Positions 17,704 through 26,614 of a stretch of DNA of 64,000 nt are shown here, piece by piece. Each line of letters begins with the position of its first letter. Position 1 is the stretch's first letter. Made by a program: the position numbers and the translations under genes. A model generated the notes under the pieces. The model had not been told where the DNA came from and ran no database searches. It saw only the letters and a program-made list of their open reading frames with translations. Where the stretch lies: positions 1,240,001 to 1,304,000 of the forward strand of contig OZ244039.1 in the NCBI GenBank assembly GCA_965215225.1, written 5' to 3'. Origin of the DNA: G965215225 sp965215225. GTDB lineage: Bacteria > Pseudomonadota > Gammaproteobacteria > CBDBNL01 > JAAOII01.

Positions 17704-18142
17704 CAGGCAATCATTAGGCAATCATCAATCATCAGGCAATCATCAAGCGGCTGTGGCGGTAGCGAGTTCTCCTCTCAGCGAATTAGGCAGGGCAGCGACA
17801 ATGTGAATAGTAGTAAGAATCATCAGGCGGCTGTGGCGCTAGCGAGTTCTCCTCTCAACGAACTAGGCAGGGCAGCCACAATGTGAATAGTAGTAAGAAT
17901 CATCAGGCGGCTGTGGCGGCAGCGAGTTCTCCTCTCAACGAACTAGGCAGGGCAGCGACAATGTGAATAGTAGTAAGAATCATCAGGTGGCTGTGGCGGC
18001 AGCGAGTTCCCCTCTCAACGAACTGGGCAGGGCAGCGACAATGTGAATAGTAGTAAGAATCATCAGGCGGCTGTGGCGGCAGCGAGTTCTCCTCTCAACG
18101 AACTAGGCAGGGCAGCGACAATGTGGATAGTAGTAGGAATCA
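17704..18142 (-). repeat. 80-bp tandem array of miaB/gmk junction minicistrons
   Basis: On the minus strand, ATG codons at 18143, 18063, 17983, 17903 and 17823 open five 26-codon frames. Each begins MI (as Gmk does) and continues into a copy of the MiaB C-terminus (IVAALP.SLRGEL to ATAA). The stop TGA overlaps the next ATG as TGATG. Unit length is exactly 80 bp throughout. After ATG 17743 come two tiny frames (MIA stop, MIDDCLMIA stop), again joined by TGATG, ending at the gmk ATG 17703. No unit is broken by nonsense or frameshift. Confidence 0.94.
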
Positions 18143-19462
18143 TCAGGCGGCTGTGGCGGCAGCGAGTTCTCCTCTCAACGAATTAGGCAGGGCAGCGACA
18201 ATACGGGTAGTAGCAAAGTTGCCTATGAGAGAGGCTTCCATTGAAGGAAAATGGACGACCCGATTGTTCTCGGTTCGCCCCTGCAGCATACCTGGGTCCT
18301 TCTTTGCATAGTCGTTAACTAGGATACGATAGTCCTTGCCTACCATAGACTGATGGATGCTGGCTGCCTGAGTATCAAGCAGCTGTTGTAGTCGATGGAG
18401 GCGGCTGAGCTTCTCTTGGTAGGGAGTTTTGTCATCAAGATAGGCAGCTGGTGTCCCTGGACGCTTGCTAAAGATAAAACTAAAGGAGCGGTCAAATCTT
18501 AGTTCCTCAACCAAATCTAGGGTGGCAAGGAAATCCTCTTCACTCTCGCCGGGAAAGCCGACAATGAAGTCGGAGGATAGACTGATATTGGGTCGGACCT
18601 CTCTGAGCCGGTGAATCTTCTCTTTGTATTCTAGGACTGTATGACCTCGCTTCATCAAGGAGAGAATGCGGTCTGAGCCACTTTGAACTGGCAGGTGAAA
18701 GTGATCCGCCAGTTGAGGCAGAGCAGCATAGGCATCAATGAGGCCATTGGTGGTATTAATCGGATGAGAAGTGGTGAAGCGAATCCGTTCTATATTGGGC
18801 AGCTCTGCCACTAGGAAGAGGAGCTGGGCAAAATCGGTCTTGCCATATTTATAGGCATTAACATTCTGTCCCAGCAGGGTGACCTCTTTTACTCCATGGT
18901 CTGCTAGCTGTTCTATCTCGGTTAATATCTGGTGAGGAGGGCGATTTACCTCTTCGCCGCGGGTATAGGGCACCACACAGAAGGAACAGTATTTGCTACA
19001 GCCCTCCATAATTGAAACCAGGGCTTCTGCGCCGCTCACCCTCGGTGGTGGCAGGCTATCAAACTTCTCTATTTCAGGGAAGCTGATATCTAATATTTTT
19101 TGTCTTTTGTCCCGAACCCTAGCTATCATGGTTGGTAGGCGATGGAGGGTTTGAGGTCCAAAGACAATATCAACACAAGGAGCACGGCGTTGAAGGGCAG
19201 CTCCCTCTTGGGAAGCAACACAACCACCTACTGCAATAATAATCTGCGGGTTCTGTTTCTTCAACTGGTTCCATCTGCCGAGCTGGGAGAATACCTTCTC
19301 CTGGGCCTTTTCTCTTATTGAACAGGTATTTAGCAATAATAGCTCTGCCTCCTCGGCATCACTGGTGGCTTCTATCACACATTGGCTGGCGAGAATGTCC
19401 GCTATCTTTTGAGAGTCATAGACATTCATCTGACAACCATGGGTTTCAATAAAGAACTTCAT
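18143..19462 (-). CDS. miaB: tRNA-2-methylthio-N6-dimethylallyladenosine synthase
   Basis: MiaB is a radical SAM methylthiotransferase acting on position 37 of certain tRNAs. The 439-residue protein has the N-terminal cluster cysteines (ETHGCQMN, Cys10; LNTCSIREKA; AVGGCVASQEG), the radical SAM motif CSKYCSFCVVPYTRGEE, and a C-terminal TRAM domain. The final residues (SLRGELAAATAA) are the part duplicated in the downstream array. Length is typical. Its stop overlaps the first minicistron (TGATG). Confidence 0.95.
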   Translation of the reverse strand: MKFFIETHGCQMNVYDSQKIADILASQCVIEATSDAEEAELLLLNTCSIREKAQEKVFSQLGRWNQLKKQNPQIIIAVGGCVASQEGAALQRRAPCVDIVFGPQTLHRLPTMIARVRDKRQKILDISFPEIEKFDSLPPPRVSGAEALVSIMEGCSKYCSFCVVPYTRGEEVNRPPHQILTEIEQLADHGVKEVTLLGQNVNAYKYGKTDFAQLLFLVAELPNIERIRFTTSHPINTTNGLIDAYAALPQLADHFHLPVQSGSDRILSLMKRGHTVLEYKEKIHRLREVRPNISLSSDFIVGFPGESEEDFLATLDLVEELRFDRSFSFIFSKRPGTPAAYLDDKTPYQEKLSRLHRLQQLLDTQAASIHQSMVGKDYRILVNDYAKKDPGMLQGRTENNRVVHFPSMEASLIGNFATTRIVAALPNSLRGELAAATAA

Positions 19463-19502
19463 CTAAGTTATTATAGGAAATTTATGATGAGATTGGTCAG
19501 AC

Positions 19503-20129
19503 TTAGGAAGATTTCTTGCTTGGCTTGTCCATAGTGACTACCAGCACCAACCAAACGAAGTAGCCTGCCATAAAGGCTCGTTGGGCTAATCCTTTGTAGT
19601 TAGCAAGCCTAGGCGTGCCATAGAGGAAGAGATACATAAAAATATAAAGAGCAACCGAAACAAGACCGACTAATAGGCAATAGCCATAGAAACGATTATC
19701 CCGATTTTCTAGATAGAGACTGCCAAGAAAGAGCTGGGCACAGATGCCAGCCAAGAAAGCAGAGAATGCACTGAAATGGTGAATCTTGGCATTGAGGGAG
19801 ATATTGTCTTTAATAGGACAACCAAGATCACAAGGAAAGAAGGCAAGAGAGACAAAGAATAGGGCAGACACAAGGAGGAAGCCATAGGGCAATCTGGCGC
19901 GCCTAGTGGCATTCTTAAGGACCGCAAGGCTGCCAACAACCAATAGCAGTCCATGAGGAAGCAGTCCCAGATAACTCATCCATTGACTATAAGGAGCATA
20001 GGTGGCGGCTAGTTCGCTCATATGTTGGCTGAAATGGGAATAGCCTTGATACTTGAAACCTAGTATGAGGCTGATAATGAAAGCCCACCAGGGAGCAACC
20101 AATAGGCACCATCTCAATGAATAAGACAT
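19503..20129 (-). CDS. DUF998-type integral membrane protein
   Basis: A 208-residue hydrophobic protein with about six membrane segments (for example APWWAFIISLILGFKY, LLPHGLLLVVGSLAVL, LVGLVSVALYIFMYLFLYG). The HMSELAATYAPYSQW and FFPCDLGCP stretches resemble DUF998 proteins. I start at ATG 20129. The frame is open a further 43 codons upstream to 20258, but that extension is a second copy of the gene's own first codons (MSYSLRWCLLIAPWWA...) and is more likely duplication debris. It lies 40 bp upstream of miaB on the same strand. Function unknown. Confidence 0.7.
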   Translation of the reverse strand: MSYSLRWCLLVAPWWAFIISLILGFKYQGYSHFSQHMSELAATYAPYSQWMSYLGLLPHGLLLVVGSLAVLKNATRRARLPYGFLLVSALFFVSLAFFPCDLGCPIKDNISLNAKIHHFSAFSAFLAGICAQLFLGSLYLENRDNRFYGYCLLVGLVSVALYIFMYLFLYGTPRLANYKGLAQRAFMAGYFVWLVLVVTMDKPSKKSS

Positions 20130-20340
20130 TCTGTTTGTTGTTCTTTGCGGATAGTATTTTAACTCATCGGGGAGCGCCCGCAAATCACAACTTATGAGAC
20201 TGATAATCAAAGCCCACCAGGGAGCAATCAATAGGCACCATCTCAATGAATAGGACATTTTATTCGCCTGTTTGCCTGTTTGCTGTTCGGATAGTATTTT
20301 AACTCATCGGGGAGCGCGCGCAAATCACAACAAATCAAGC
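20130..20340 (-). repeat. Partial duplication of the DUF998 gene 5' end
   Basis: A 129-bp segment (GGATAGTATTTTAACTCATC upstream sequence plus the first ~20 codons) occurs twice: 20129 upward and again at 20258 upward. The first copy, encoding MSYSLRWCLLIAPWWALIIS, runs in frame (129 = 43 x 3) into the real gene, so a fused longer protein is formally possible. The distal end also has three copies of an 8-bp TGTTTGCC motif (20266-20290). Confidence 0.85.
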
Positions 20341-20543
20341 CGATTTGAAAAAGCTATATGAAATATGACAACCGAATGCTGCCTTGGCTGGCAACTATCT
20401 CTTATTTTGCCATTATGTATGATGGCTTTTGGTCTTTAGCCTTTAGATCGAATGGCTTAGAAAACTCCCTTCTCATCCGCATCCTCATTATGACGGGGTC
20501 TTTAGCCTTTAGCTTGAATGGCTTAGCAATTCTAAACTAGTGT
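20341..20543. other. Intergenic region with a conserved paralog 3' flank
   Basis: The sequence AGCCTTTAG.T.GAATGGCTTAG appears twice (near 20440 and 20505), followed by AATTCTAAACTA just before the surface gene's end. The same block occurs at 32139-32190 after the other minus-strand paralog. It is therefore a shared 3' flank of these genes, possibly carrying a weak terminator (TAGCC..GGCTA). A 60-codon plus-strand frame here is made of this repeated sequence, so I did not call it a gene. Confidence 0.5.
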
Positions 20544-22367
20544 CTATTGATTTAACGCTTCGTCTAAACGGTCCCTGTCTAGTTCGGGTTTGTCAGTTGC
20601 ATTCAAGGACCACCAATCACGCCAGTCGTCAGGTTTTAGCGGGGTGCAGCGAATGGCGGGATATTCATCCGACTCACCAAAATCCCAAATAAGATTGGCA
20701 TCGACTTTTTCATCCCCTGTTATGTTCCCACTATTATCCCTATCACACCAGACTGCCAATGGTTCATCCCCGCCAAATATATTTGTCTTATTCCAATCAT
20801 CATAAATCCCCTCATAATCAGTTGGACTGCGAAGTGCATCGCTGGTCTTAGGAGTGCCAAGGTTTCCACCACTAGTGAAACCACTAGTATCACTGTCCCA
20901 ATAGGAAGCAACTCTAGTCCCGCTTGAAATCCCGGCCAGCATATTAACATTACTGCCTGATACTACATAAGAATAAGCAAGCTGGCCAGTGAAAGCTCCT
21001 ACCAGACCACCTACAAACGACGCTGTCTCGCTCACTTTGCCCACCACAACCGAAGAAGAACGAATCTGAGCCGAGCGACCATCCCCCACCAGACCGCCTA
21101 CAGTATTACGCCCGCTCACTTCACCTGCCACAACCGAAGAAGAAATAATTCCAGCCGACTCACCCACCCCTACCAGACCCCCTACAAAATTATTCCCGCT
21201 CACCACACCTACCACAACCGAAGAAGAATGAATCCGTACCGGTTCACCACTTCCCAGCAGACCGCCTACACTATTACTAACCCCACTCACCTCAGCTGCC
21301 ACAACCGAAGAAGAATGAACCCGAGCAAATGGACCAAACCCTACCAGACCGCCTACAGTAGTACTCCCACTCACCTTAGCTGCCACAACCGAAGAAGAAA
21401 TAATTCGATATCTATCACCAGACCCCACCAGGCCGCCTACTATATTCCTACCTACTACGGCCTCGGCACGAACCGTAAGATTGCGAATCTCTGAATTCAC
21501 GGCCATCTGGCCAAACAAACCCACACAATCCTCAGTTGGACGATTAATGCTTAAATCTGTAATCGTCCAGCCGTTGCCTTCAAAGATTCCATTAAAAGCA
21601 GCTCCTTGACATCTATCAATAACACTATTTGTATCATGCCCCAAGGGTTGCCAGCCTTTGCCTCCCTCATTATTCGCATAAGCAGCAAGGCTTATATCCG
21701 TTACCAGCTCATAGCCAGAACAAGAAGCGGTAGTGCCATTGCCACAGCCATCGGTGTTGAGCACCCCATTCCTTAATGACCTACGCCCACTGCCATTTAG
21801 AGCATAGCGAACTGCATCTAACTCTGCCGCCGTGCCTATCTCTATCAACCCATCGCCATCATCATCTACATCCGCCCCATCTCTTGCCCCATCATTATCA
21901 CAATCAGCTGCTAGGGCACACCCAGCCGCCTCAACTCCATCTCGGACTCCATCACCATCGTCATCCTCATCACAAGCATCCCCAACTTTGTCATCATCTG
22001 TGTCCAACTGATCGGTATTTGCATCCATAGGACAATTATCCAGATCATTCTCAATGCCATCATTATCATCATCCTGAATAGCCTTAGGAGAGTCCCCGGC
22101 TGAACTGTCTCCCGACCCACCAGCACAAGCAGTAAGGGCAATTAATAAGAAACCAGCTGCAGCTAAGAAGAAGAGAAAGCGCCCCAGCTTGCCAAGCAAA
22201 ATCGGAAGGGGCACAAGGGATGCAGCTAAATGAGAGCCCTCAGCTAAATGAGAATCCTTAGCCAAATCAGCCAAATGGGAGTCTTTGTCAAAAAAACGAA
22301 GTAGAGTATTTCTAATCATAATAGTAATTATAGTTGAAAGTTTTGCAGAATTAGCTATTTTTCTCAT
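20544..22367 (-). CDS. Surface lipoprotein with GLUG repeats
   Basis: Paralog of the other GLUG/TSP3 genes, 607 residues as opened. Order: an unusual N-terminal extension containing a repeat like KDSHLA (residues 28-48), a hydrophobic signal with lipobox LTAC (Cys81), a short TSP3 region (DDDNDGIENDLDNCPMD..DACDEDDDGDGV), one cysteine repeat, DDDGDGLIEIGTAAEL, about six GLUG repeats, and the conserved tail (YWDSDTSG, EPLAVWCDRDNSG, EYPAIRC, WRDWWSLN). It lacks the ~95-residue beta domain. A GTG at 22214 would give a more normal signal peptide of about 30 residues and is a plausible true start; the 5' extension would then be leader sequence. Role inferred as outer-surface, calcium-binding. Confidence 0.85.
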   Translation of the reverse strand: MRKIANSAKLSTIITIMIRNTLLRFFDKDSHLADLAKDSHLAEGSHLAASLVPLPILLGKLGRFLFFLAAAGFLLIALTACAGGSGDSSAGDSPKAIQDDDNDGIENDLDNCPMDANTDQLDTDDDKVGDACDEDDDGDGVRDGVEAAGCALAADCDNDGARDGADVDDDGDGLIEIGTAAELDAVRYALNGSGRRSLRNGVLNTDGCGNGTTASCSGYELVTDISLAAYANNEGGKGWQPLGHDTNSVIDRCQGAAFNGIFEGNGWTITDLSINRPTEDCVGLFGQMAVNSEIRNLTVRAEAVVGRNIVGGLVGSGDRYRIISSSVVAAKVSGSTTVGGLVGFGPFARVHSSSVVAAEVSGVSNSVGGLLGSGEPVRIHSSSVVVGVVSGNNFVGGLVGVGESAGIISSSVVAGEVSGRNTVGGLVGDGRSAQIRSSSVVVGKVSETASFVGGLVGAFTGQLAYSYVVSGSNVNMLAGISSGTRVASYWDSDTSGFTSGGNLGTPKTSDALRSPTDYEGIYDDWNKTNIFGGDEPLAVWCDRDNSGNITGDEKVDANLIWDFGESDEYPAIRCTPLKPDDWRDWWSLNATDKPELDRDRLDEALNQ

Positions 22368-22560
22368 AGCTAAATTATAACCTTAGATTCTTCAGATTAT
22401 TCATTCTGTTCATCCTTTTGGATTGAGAGAGTCTTTGTCAAAAAAACAAAGTATGTTAATCCGCCGTAAGGTATTTTTAATCATAGAGTAATTATAGTTG
22501 AAATCTTTGAAGAATTAGCTATTTTTCTCATAGCTAAATTATAACCTTAGATTCTTCAGA
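22262..22560 (-). repeat. Duplicated 5' region of the surface lipoprotein gene
   Basis: The block TCTTTGTCAAAAAAACGAAG ... TTAGCTATTTTTCTCATAGC ... ACCTTAGATTCTTCAGATT (about 22278-22400) recurs at about 22430-22560 with several substitutions and an insertion (ATGTTAATCCGCC). The inner copy covers the first codons of the frame opened at 22367. The divergence is higher than in the junction arrays, so this is an older event. Confidence 0.85.
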
Positions 22561-22678
22561 TTCTCCATTTCGGTTGTCTTTTTTGCCAGTATATCATCCA
22601 ACTTTCTTATAAATGTCTAACTAATAAAAACTTCAAACATTTTTCAAAGGTGTTGTTCTATATCTTTTAAGTTTTTGC

Positions 22679-22767
22679 AGTGGAATAGGGGTGGAATAGA
22701 AGTGAGATAAGAGAGGAATAGAAGAGGAATAGAAGTGGAATAAAAGAGAAATAGAAGTAAAATAGAG
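22679..22767 (+). repeat. Degenerate purine-rich repeat upstream of potD
   Basis: About seven degenerate copies of a 10-13 bp unit, GTGGAATAGAAG/AGAGGAATAGAAG, lie in tandem. The same motif is the ribosome-binding region immediately before dnaK (AGAGGAATAGAAGATATG). Whether it has a function here is unknown. Confidence 0.6.
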
Positions 22768-22776
22768 ACTGTTAGT

Positions 22777-22792
22777 CTATCCAATTGGATAG
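22777..22792. promoter_or_regulatory. 16-bp perfect palindrome, candidate operator for potDABC
   Basis: CTATCCAATTGGATAG is a perfect inverted repeat 48 bp before the potD start, immediately preceded by the short dyad GACTGTTAGTC. Position and symmetry fit a dimeric repressor site controlling the polyamine transporter. No regulator gene is adjacent and I cannot assign a family. Confidence 0.45.
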
Positions 22793-22840
22793 GTGATTGT
22801 TTTTAGCAAACTATAAACTATAACTATAGAGGTGATTATT

Positions 22841-23932
22841 ATGAGAAGACTTCGTATATTCGGACTCGGACTGGTGTTGCTACTAGGCGCTCCTTTTCTT
22901 TATGGACAGGGCAAGCTTAATATTTACAACTGGTCGGACTATATTGCCGAGGATACCATTGCTAATTTTGAAAAGCGCACAGGTGTTCAGGTAATTTATG
23001 ATACCTATGACAGCAATGAAGTGTTGGAAGCCAAGTTGCTGACTGGTGGCACTGGTTATGATCTGGTATTTCCAAGTGCCGATTTTATGGCTAAGCAGAT
23101 ACAAGCGGGGGTTTATCAGCCTATTGATAGGTCTAAGTTGTCTAACTATGGGAATTTAGATTCGGCCTTGCTAAATCTCATTTCTGCTAGTTATGACAAG
23201 GATAACAAGTATGGCGTTCCCTATATGTGGGGGACAAGTGCCATAGGCTATAACGCAGCTAAGGTTAAAGCAGTTCTAGGTGAAGATGCCCCACTTGATA
23301 GTTGGGACCTGTTGTTTAAGCCCGCCCTAATTAGCAAGCTGCAGTCCTGTGGTGTTAGCCTATTGGATGCTCCTACTGAGGTAGTTGGGGCAGCCTTACA
23401 CTATATGGGCTTGGATCCCAATAGTCGCCAAAGGGCGGACTATATGAGAGCGGAAGATCTGCTCAGGTCCATTGCGCCTTATGTTACCTACTTTCATTCA
23501 TCCCGTTATATTTCCGATTTGGCTAATGGTGATATTTGTATTGCTATGGGATTTTCTGGTGACATCTTCATTGCGGCCGATAGGGCTGTTGAAGCGGGAA
23601 ATAATATTGAGATTAGCTATGTCATACCTAAGGAGGGTGCATTGCTTTGGTTTGATATGATGGGAATACCTGCCGACGCTAAGAATGTTGATAATGCCTA
23701 TAAGTTTATCAACTATATCTTGGAGCCCGTGGTTGTTGCTGCCATTACCAACTATGTTTCCTATGCCAACCCCAATCCTTCATCTGAACAGTATGTAGAC
23801 CCAGAGATTCTTGCCGACACAGGTATATATCCCGACCCAGCTACAAGGGCTAAGCTATGGACGGCTGAGGTGCTGCCACCTAGCATAAATAGAATCATTA
23901 CTCGCACTTGGACTTCGGTTAAATCCCAATAA
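22841..23932 (+). CDS. potD: Spermidine/putrescine ABC transporter substrate-binding protein
   Basis: Periplasmic polyamine receptor. The 363-residue protein has a cleavable signal peptide (RRLRIFGLGLVLLLGAPFLYG), then the family start GKLNIYNWSDYIAEDTI, YDLVFPSADFM, GVPYMWGTSAIGYN, and ANGDICIAMGFSGD. I start at ATG 22841, which has AGAGGTGA 7 nt upstream; GTG 22832 lies inside that ribosome-binding site. First gene of potD-potA-potB-potC, an unusual order with the binding protein first. Adjacent polyamine-degrading genes occur at 61-64 kb. Confidence 0.95.
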   Translation: MRRLRIFGLGLVLLLGAPFLYGQGKLNIYNWSDYIAEDTIANFEKRTGVQVIYDTYDSNEVLEAKLLTGGTGYDLVFPSADFMAKQIQAGVYQPIDRSKLSNYGNLDSALLNLISASYDKDNKYGVPYMWGTSAIGYNAAKVKAVLGEDAPLDSWDLLFKPALISKLQSCGVSLLDAPTEVVGAALHYMGLDPNSRQRADYMRAEDLLRSIAPYVTYFHSSRYISDLANGDICIAMGFSGDIFIAADRAVEAGNNIEISYVIPKEGALLWFDMMGIPADAKNVDNAYKFINYILEPVVVAAITNYVSYANPNPSSEQYVDPEILADTGIYPDPATRAKLWTAEVLPPSINRIITRTWTSVKSQ

Positions 23933-23963
23933 CAAGACCTTAATATAGCAATATAGCGCGAAT

Positions 23964-25058
23964 GTGTCTCGTCCTCTTTTAGAGCTTAAGAAGGTTAATA
24001 AGACATATGATGATCTTGTTGCGGTAGATGAGGTAAGTTTCACCGTCAAAAAGGGAGACATATTTGGTCTCTTAGGCGGTTCTGGTTGCGGTAAGACGAC
24101 TCTGCTGCGTATCATCGCTGGTTTCACCAGGCCAGACAGCGGGCAGGTGAGACTGGATGGCGAAGACCTGGTGGCAATTCCTCCTTATAGGCGCAAGGTG
24201 AATATGATGTTCCAATCCTATGCACTCTTTCCTCATCTTAGTGTGGCAAACAACATCGCCTTTGGCTTGAAGCAGGACAGGCTGCCTCGCCCCGAGATAA
24301 AGCAGCGGGTGGATGAAATGCTGGAATTGGTGGAGATGGAATCCTATGCCAATCGCAAGCCCTATCAGCTGTCGGGCGGACAGAGACAGAGAGTGGCGCT
24401 GGCGCGTAGCCTCGCCAAGAAACCTATGCTGCTATTGTTGGATGAACCAATGGCGGCTCTGGATAAGAAGCTGCGCACTCAGATGCAGCTTGAGATAGTC
24501 AACATAATTGAAGAGGTAGGAGTAACCTGCATCCTGGTGACTCACGACCAGGAGGAGGCAATGACCATGTGTTCGCGTATTGCGGTCATGGCCGATGGTG
24601 AGATTCTCCAGCTGGATAAACCATCCTTGCTCTATGAGTATCCGACCAGTCGCCCAGTGGCAGAATTTTTCGGTATGGTCAATATCTTCACCACCACCCT
24701 AAAGGTGGATGAAAGCGACCATAGCATTTTTTCGTCAGAACAGCTGGCTAACGAAATCCATCTCCCCTATGGTGTGGGTGGTAGCGAAGGGATGGAAATG
24801 GAAATTGCTTTAAGACCAGAGAAGCTGGCGGTCAGTAAGAAGAAACCACGCCAAAAGTTTAATTGGCAAGAGGGTAGGGTAGCGGAGATTGCCTATCTAG
24901 GTAGTAATTCTATCTATCATATTCGCCTAGCCAGTGGATTTACCCTGCTTGCTTCGGTTGCCAATACTTCTAAACAGGAGCAACAAGACATAGCCTATAA
25001 GGACAGGGTATATGTCCATTGGAAAGGAGAAAATTGTGTGGTCCTAGGAAGGGAATAG
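23964..25058 (+). CDS. potA: Spermidine/putrescine ABC transporter ATP-binding protein
   Basis: ATPase that drives polyamine import. The 364-residue protein has Walker A GGSGCGKTTLL, the Q-loop MFQSYALFPHL, signature LSGGQRQRVALARSLAKKP, Walker B LLLLDEPMAALD, H-loop VTHDQEEAMTM, and a C-terminal TOBE-like regulatory domain (ALRPEKLAVS..VAEIAYLGSNSIYHIRL). The in-frame start is GTG 23964; an ATG two bases earlier is out of frame. It is separated from potB by one base. Confidence 0.95.
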   Translation: MSRPLLELKKVNKTYDDLVAVDEVSFTVKKGDIFGLLGGSGCGKTTLLRIIAGFTRPDSGQVRLDGEDLVAIPPYRRKVNMMFQSYALFPHLSVANNIAFGLKQDRLPRPEIKQRVDEMLELVEMESYANRKPYQLSGGQRQRVALARSLAKKPMLLLLDEPMAALDKKLRTQMQLEIVNIIEEVGVTCILVTHDQEEAMTMCSRIAVMADGEILQLDKPSLLYEYPTSRPVAEFFGMVNIFTTTLKVDESDHSIFSSEQLANEIHLPYGVGGSEGMEMEIALRPEKLAVSKKKPRQKFNWQEGRVAEIAYLGSNSIYHIRLASGFTLLASVANTSKQEQQDIAYKDRVYVHWKGENCVVLGRE

Positions 25059-25059
25059 G

Positions 25060-25971
25060 ATGCCCTACATAAACTCCGCCATCCAATTCGTTTGGCAATT
25101 TGTTCGGTCTGGCGCGATTATCATTCCCTTTAGTTGGCTGATAGTCTTTCTCATTCTTCCCCTTGCCATAGTCATTAAGATTAGCTTGGCGGAGCTACAG
25201 ATTTCCATTCCGCCCTATAGTTCGCTCTGGACTATAGCAGATGAGAGCCTTCAGATTCTTCTGAATTTTGGCAACTATCTATTAATCTTTTCCGATTCTC
25301 TCTATTATCAATCCTATCTTCAATCCTTACAAATTGCTGCTACTGCTACTATCTTGGCTTTACTATTAGGCTATCCTATGGCTTATGCCATAGCCCATGC
25401 TAATCCTAGGATGCAAGGGGTATTGCTATTGCTCATCCTGTTGCCTTCATGGACTTCCTTCTTGATTCGGATCTATGCTTGGATGAGCATTCTCAAAAAT
25501 AACGGCTTGATTAATAGTCTGTTTCTCTGGCTGGGAGTCATTGACGAGCCTATGAGAATCTTAAATACGCCAATAGCAGTATATATAGGTATAGTCTATG
25601 GCTATCTTCCCTTTATGATCCTACCCATCTATGCTAATCTGGTGAAGATGGACCGCTCTTTAATTGAGGCGGCTACGGATTTGGGTTGTCGCTCATGGGA
25701 GACCTTTATCAGGGTGACCCTGCCGCTCTCTATGGGAGGGATTATCGCTGGCTGTTTGCTGATGTTAATTCCGGCCGTGGGCGAGTTTGTCATACCAGAG
25801 CTGCTCGGCGGCCCTGGCACTCAGATGATAGGGAAGATCCTCTGGCAAGAGTTCTTTAACAATCGTGACTGGCCGGTTGCGGCCGCCTTGACTGTCTTAA
25901 TGTTGCTGTTACTGGTGATTCCCATAATGATTTACCATAGATTTCAGAGTAGGGCATTGGAGTTAGGATGA
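25060..25971 (+). CDS. potB: Spermidine/putrescine ABC transporter permease PotB
   Basis: Inner-membrane permease, 303 residues, with six predicted membrane helices and the EAA coupling loop EAATDLGCRSWETFIRVTLPLSMGGI characteristic of importer permeases. The segment from about 25610 to its stop, together with the start of potC, has been tandemly duplicated downstream. This copy is complete and continuous with potA. Confidence 0.95.
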   Translation: MPYINSAIQFVWQFVRSGAIIIPFSWLIVFLILPLAIVIKISLAELQISIPPYSSLWTIADESLQILLNFGNYLLIFSDSLYYQSYLQSLQIAATATILALLLGYPMAYAIAHANPRMQGVLLLLILLPSWTSFLIRIYAWMSILKNNGLINSLFLWLGVIDEPMRILNTPIAVYIGIVYGYLPFMILPIYANLVKMDRSLIEAATDLGCRSWETFIRVTLPLSMGGIIAGCLLMLIPAVGEFVIPELLGGPGTQMIGKILWQEFFNNRDWPVAAALTVLMLLLLVIPIMIYHRFQSRALELG

Positions 25972-26005
25972 CAACAAGCCACCATATGAATAGGTATGAA
26001 TAAGC

Positions 26006-26227
26006 ATGAATAAGCTGCGGTTTAGTTCTTCGGTTCTGATAATGGGAATGGTGTTTCTCTATGCTCCTTTGCTGATTCTGGTCATCTTTTCCTTTAATGA
26101 ATCCCGCTTGGTGACAGTCTGGGGTGGGTTTTCTTTCAAATGGTATAGGGAACTCTTCCTTGATACCCAGATACTCAATGCTGCCTGGCGAAGCCTAGTC
26201 ATTGCCTTCTCATCCTTCCCTTTATGA
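26006..26227 (+). pseudogene. Truncated first copy of potC
   Basis: Encodes the first ~70 residues of PotC (MNKLRFSSSVLIMGMVFLYA to WRSLVIAFSS), then leaves the gene at the duplication junction with SFPL and a TGA. The copied region matches the true potC start at 26615 almost perfectly, so the event is recent. The TGA overlaps the ATG of the partial potB copy (ATGA at 26224-26227), so ribosomes could continue into it. Probably a non-functional two-helix peptide. Confidence 0.9.
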
Positions 26228-26580
26228 TCCTACCCATCTATGCTAATCTGGTGAAGATGGATCGCTCTTTGATTGAGGCGGCTACGGATTTGGGTTGTCG
26301 CTCGTGGGGGACCTTTATCAGGGTGACCCTGCCGCTCTCTATGGGAGGGATTATCGCTGGCTGCTTGCTGGTGTTAATTCCGGCCGTGGGCGAGTTTGTC
26401 ATACCAGAGCTGCTCGGCGGCCCTGGCACTCAGATGATAGGGAAGATCCTCTGGCAAGAGTTCTTTAACAATCGTGACTGGCCGGTTGCGGCCGCCTTGA
26501 CTGTCTTAATGTTGCTGTTACTGGTGATTCCCATAATGATTTACCATAGATTTCAGAGTAGGGCATTGGAGTTAGGATGA
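26224..26580 (+). pseudogene. Partial second copy of potB (C-terminal 118 residues)
   Basis: Begins at an internal Met of PotB (MILPIYANLVKMDRSLIEAATDLGC) and runs to the authentic potB stop, with two substitutions relative to the full copy (RSWG for RSWE, LLVL for LLML). The unit 25611-26219 and the unit 26220-26828 form a ~609-bp direct duplication that spans the potB/potC junction. It keeps the whole coupling structure before the true potC. Confidence 0.9.
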
Positions 26581-26614
26581 CAACAAGCCACCATATGAAT
26601 AGGTATGAATAAGC

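Noticed and set aside
20358..20540. 60-codon plus-strand gene
   Set aside because: Contains the repeated 3' flank sequence shared with another paralog; no ribosome-binding site or recognisable family.
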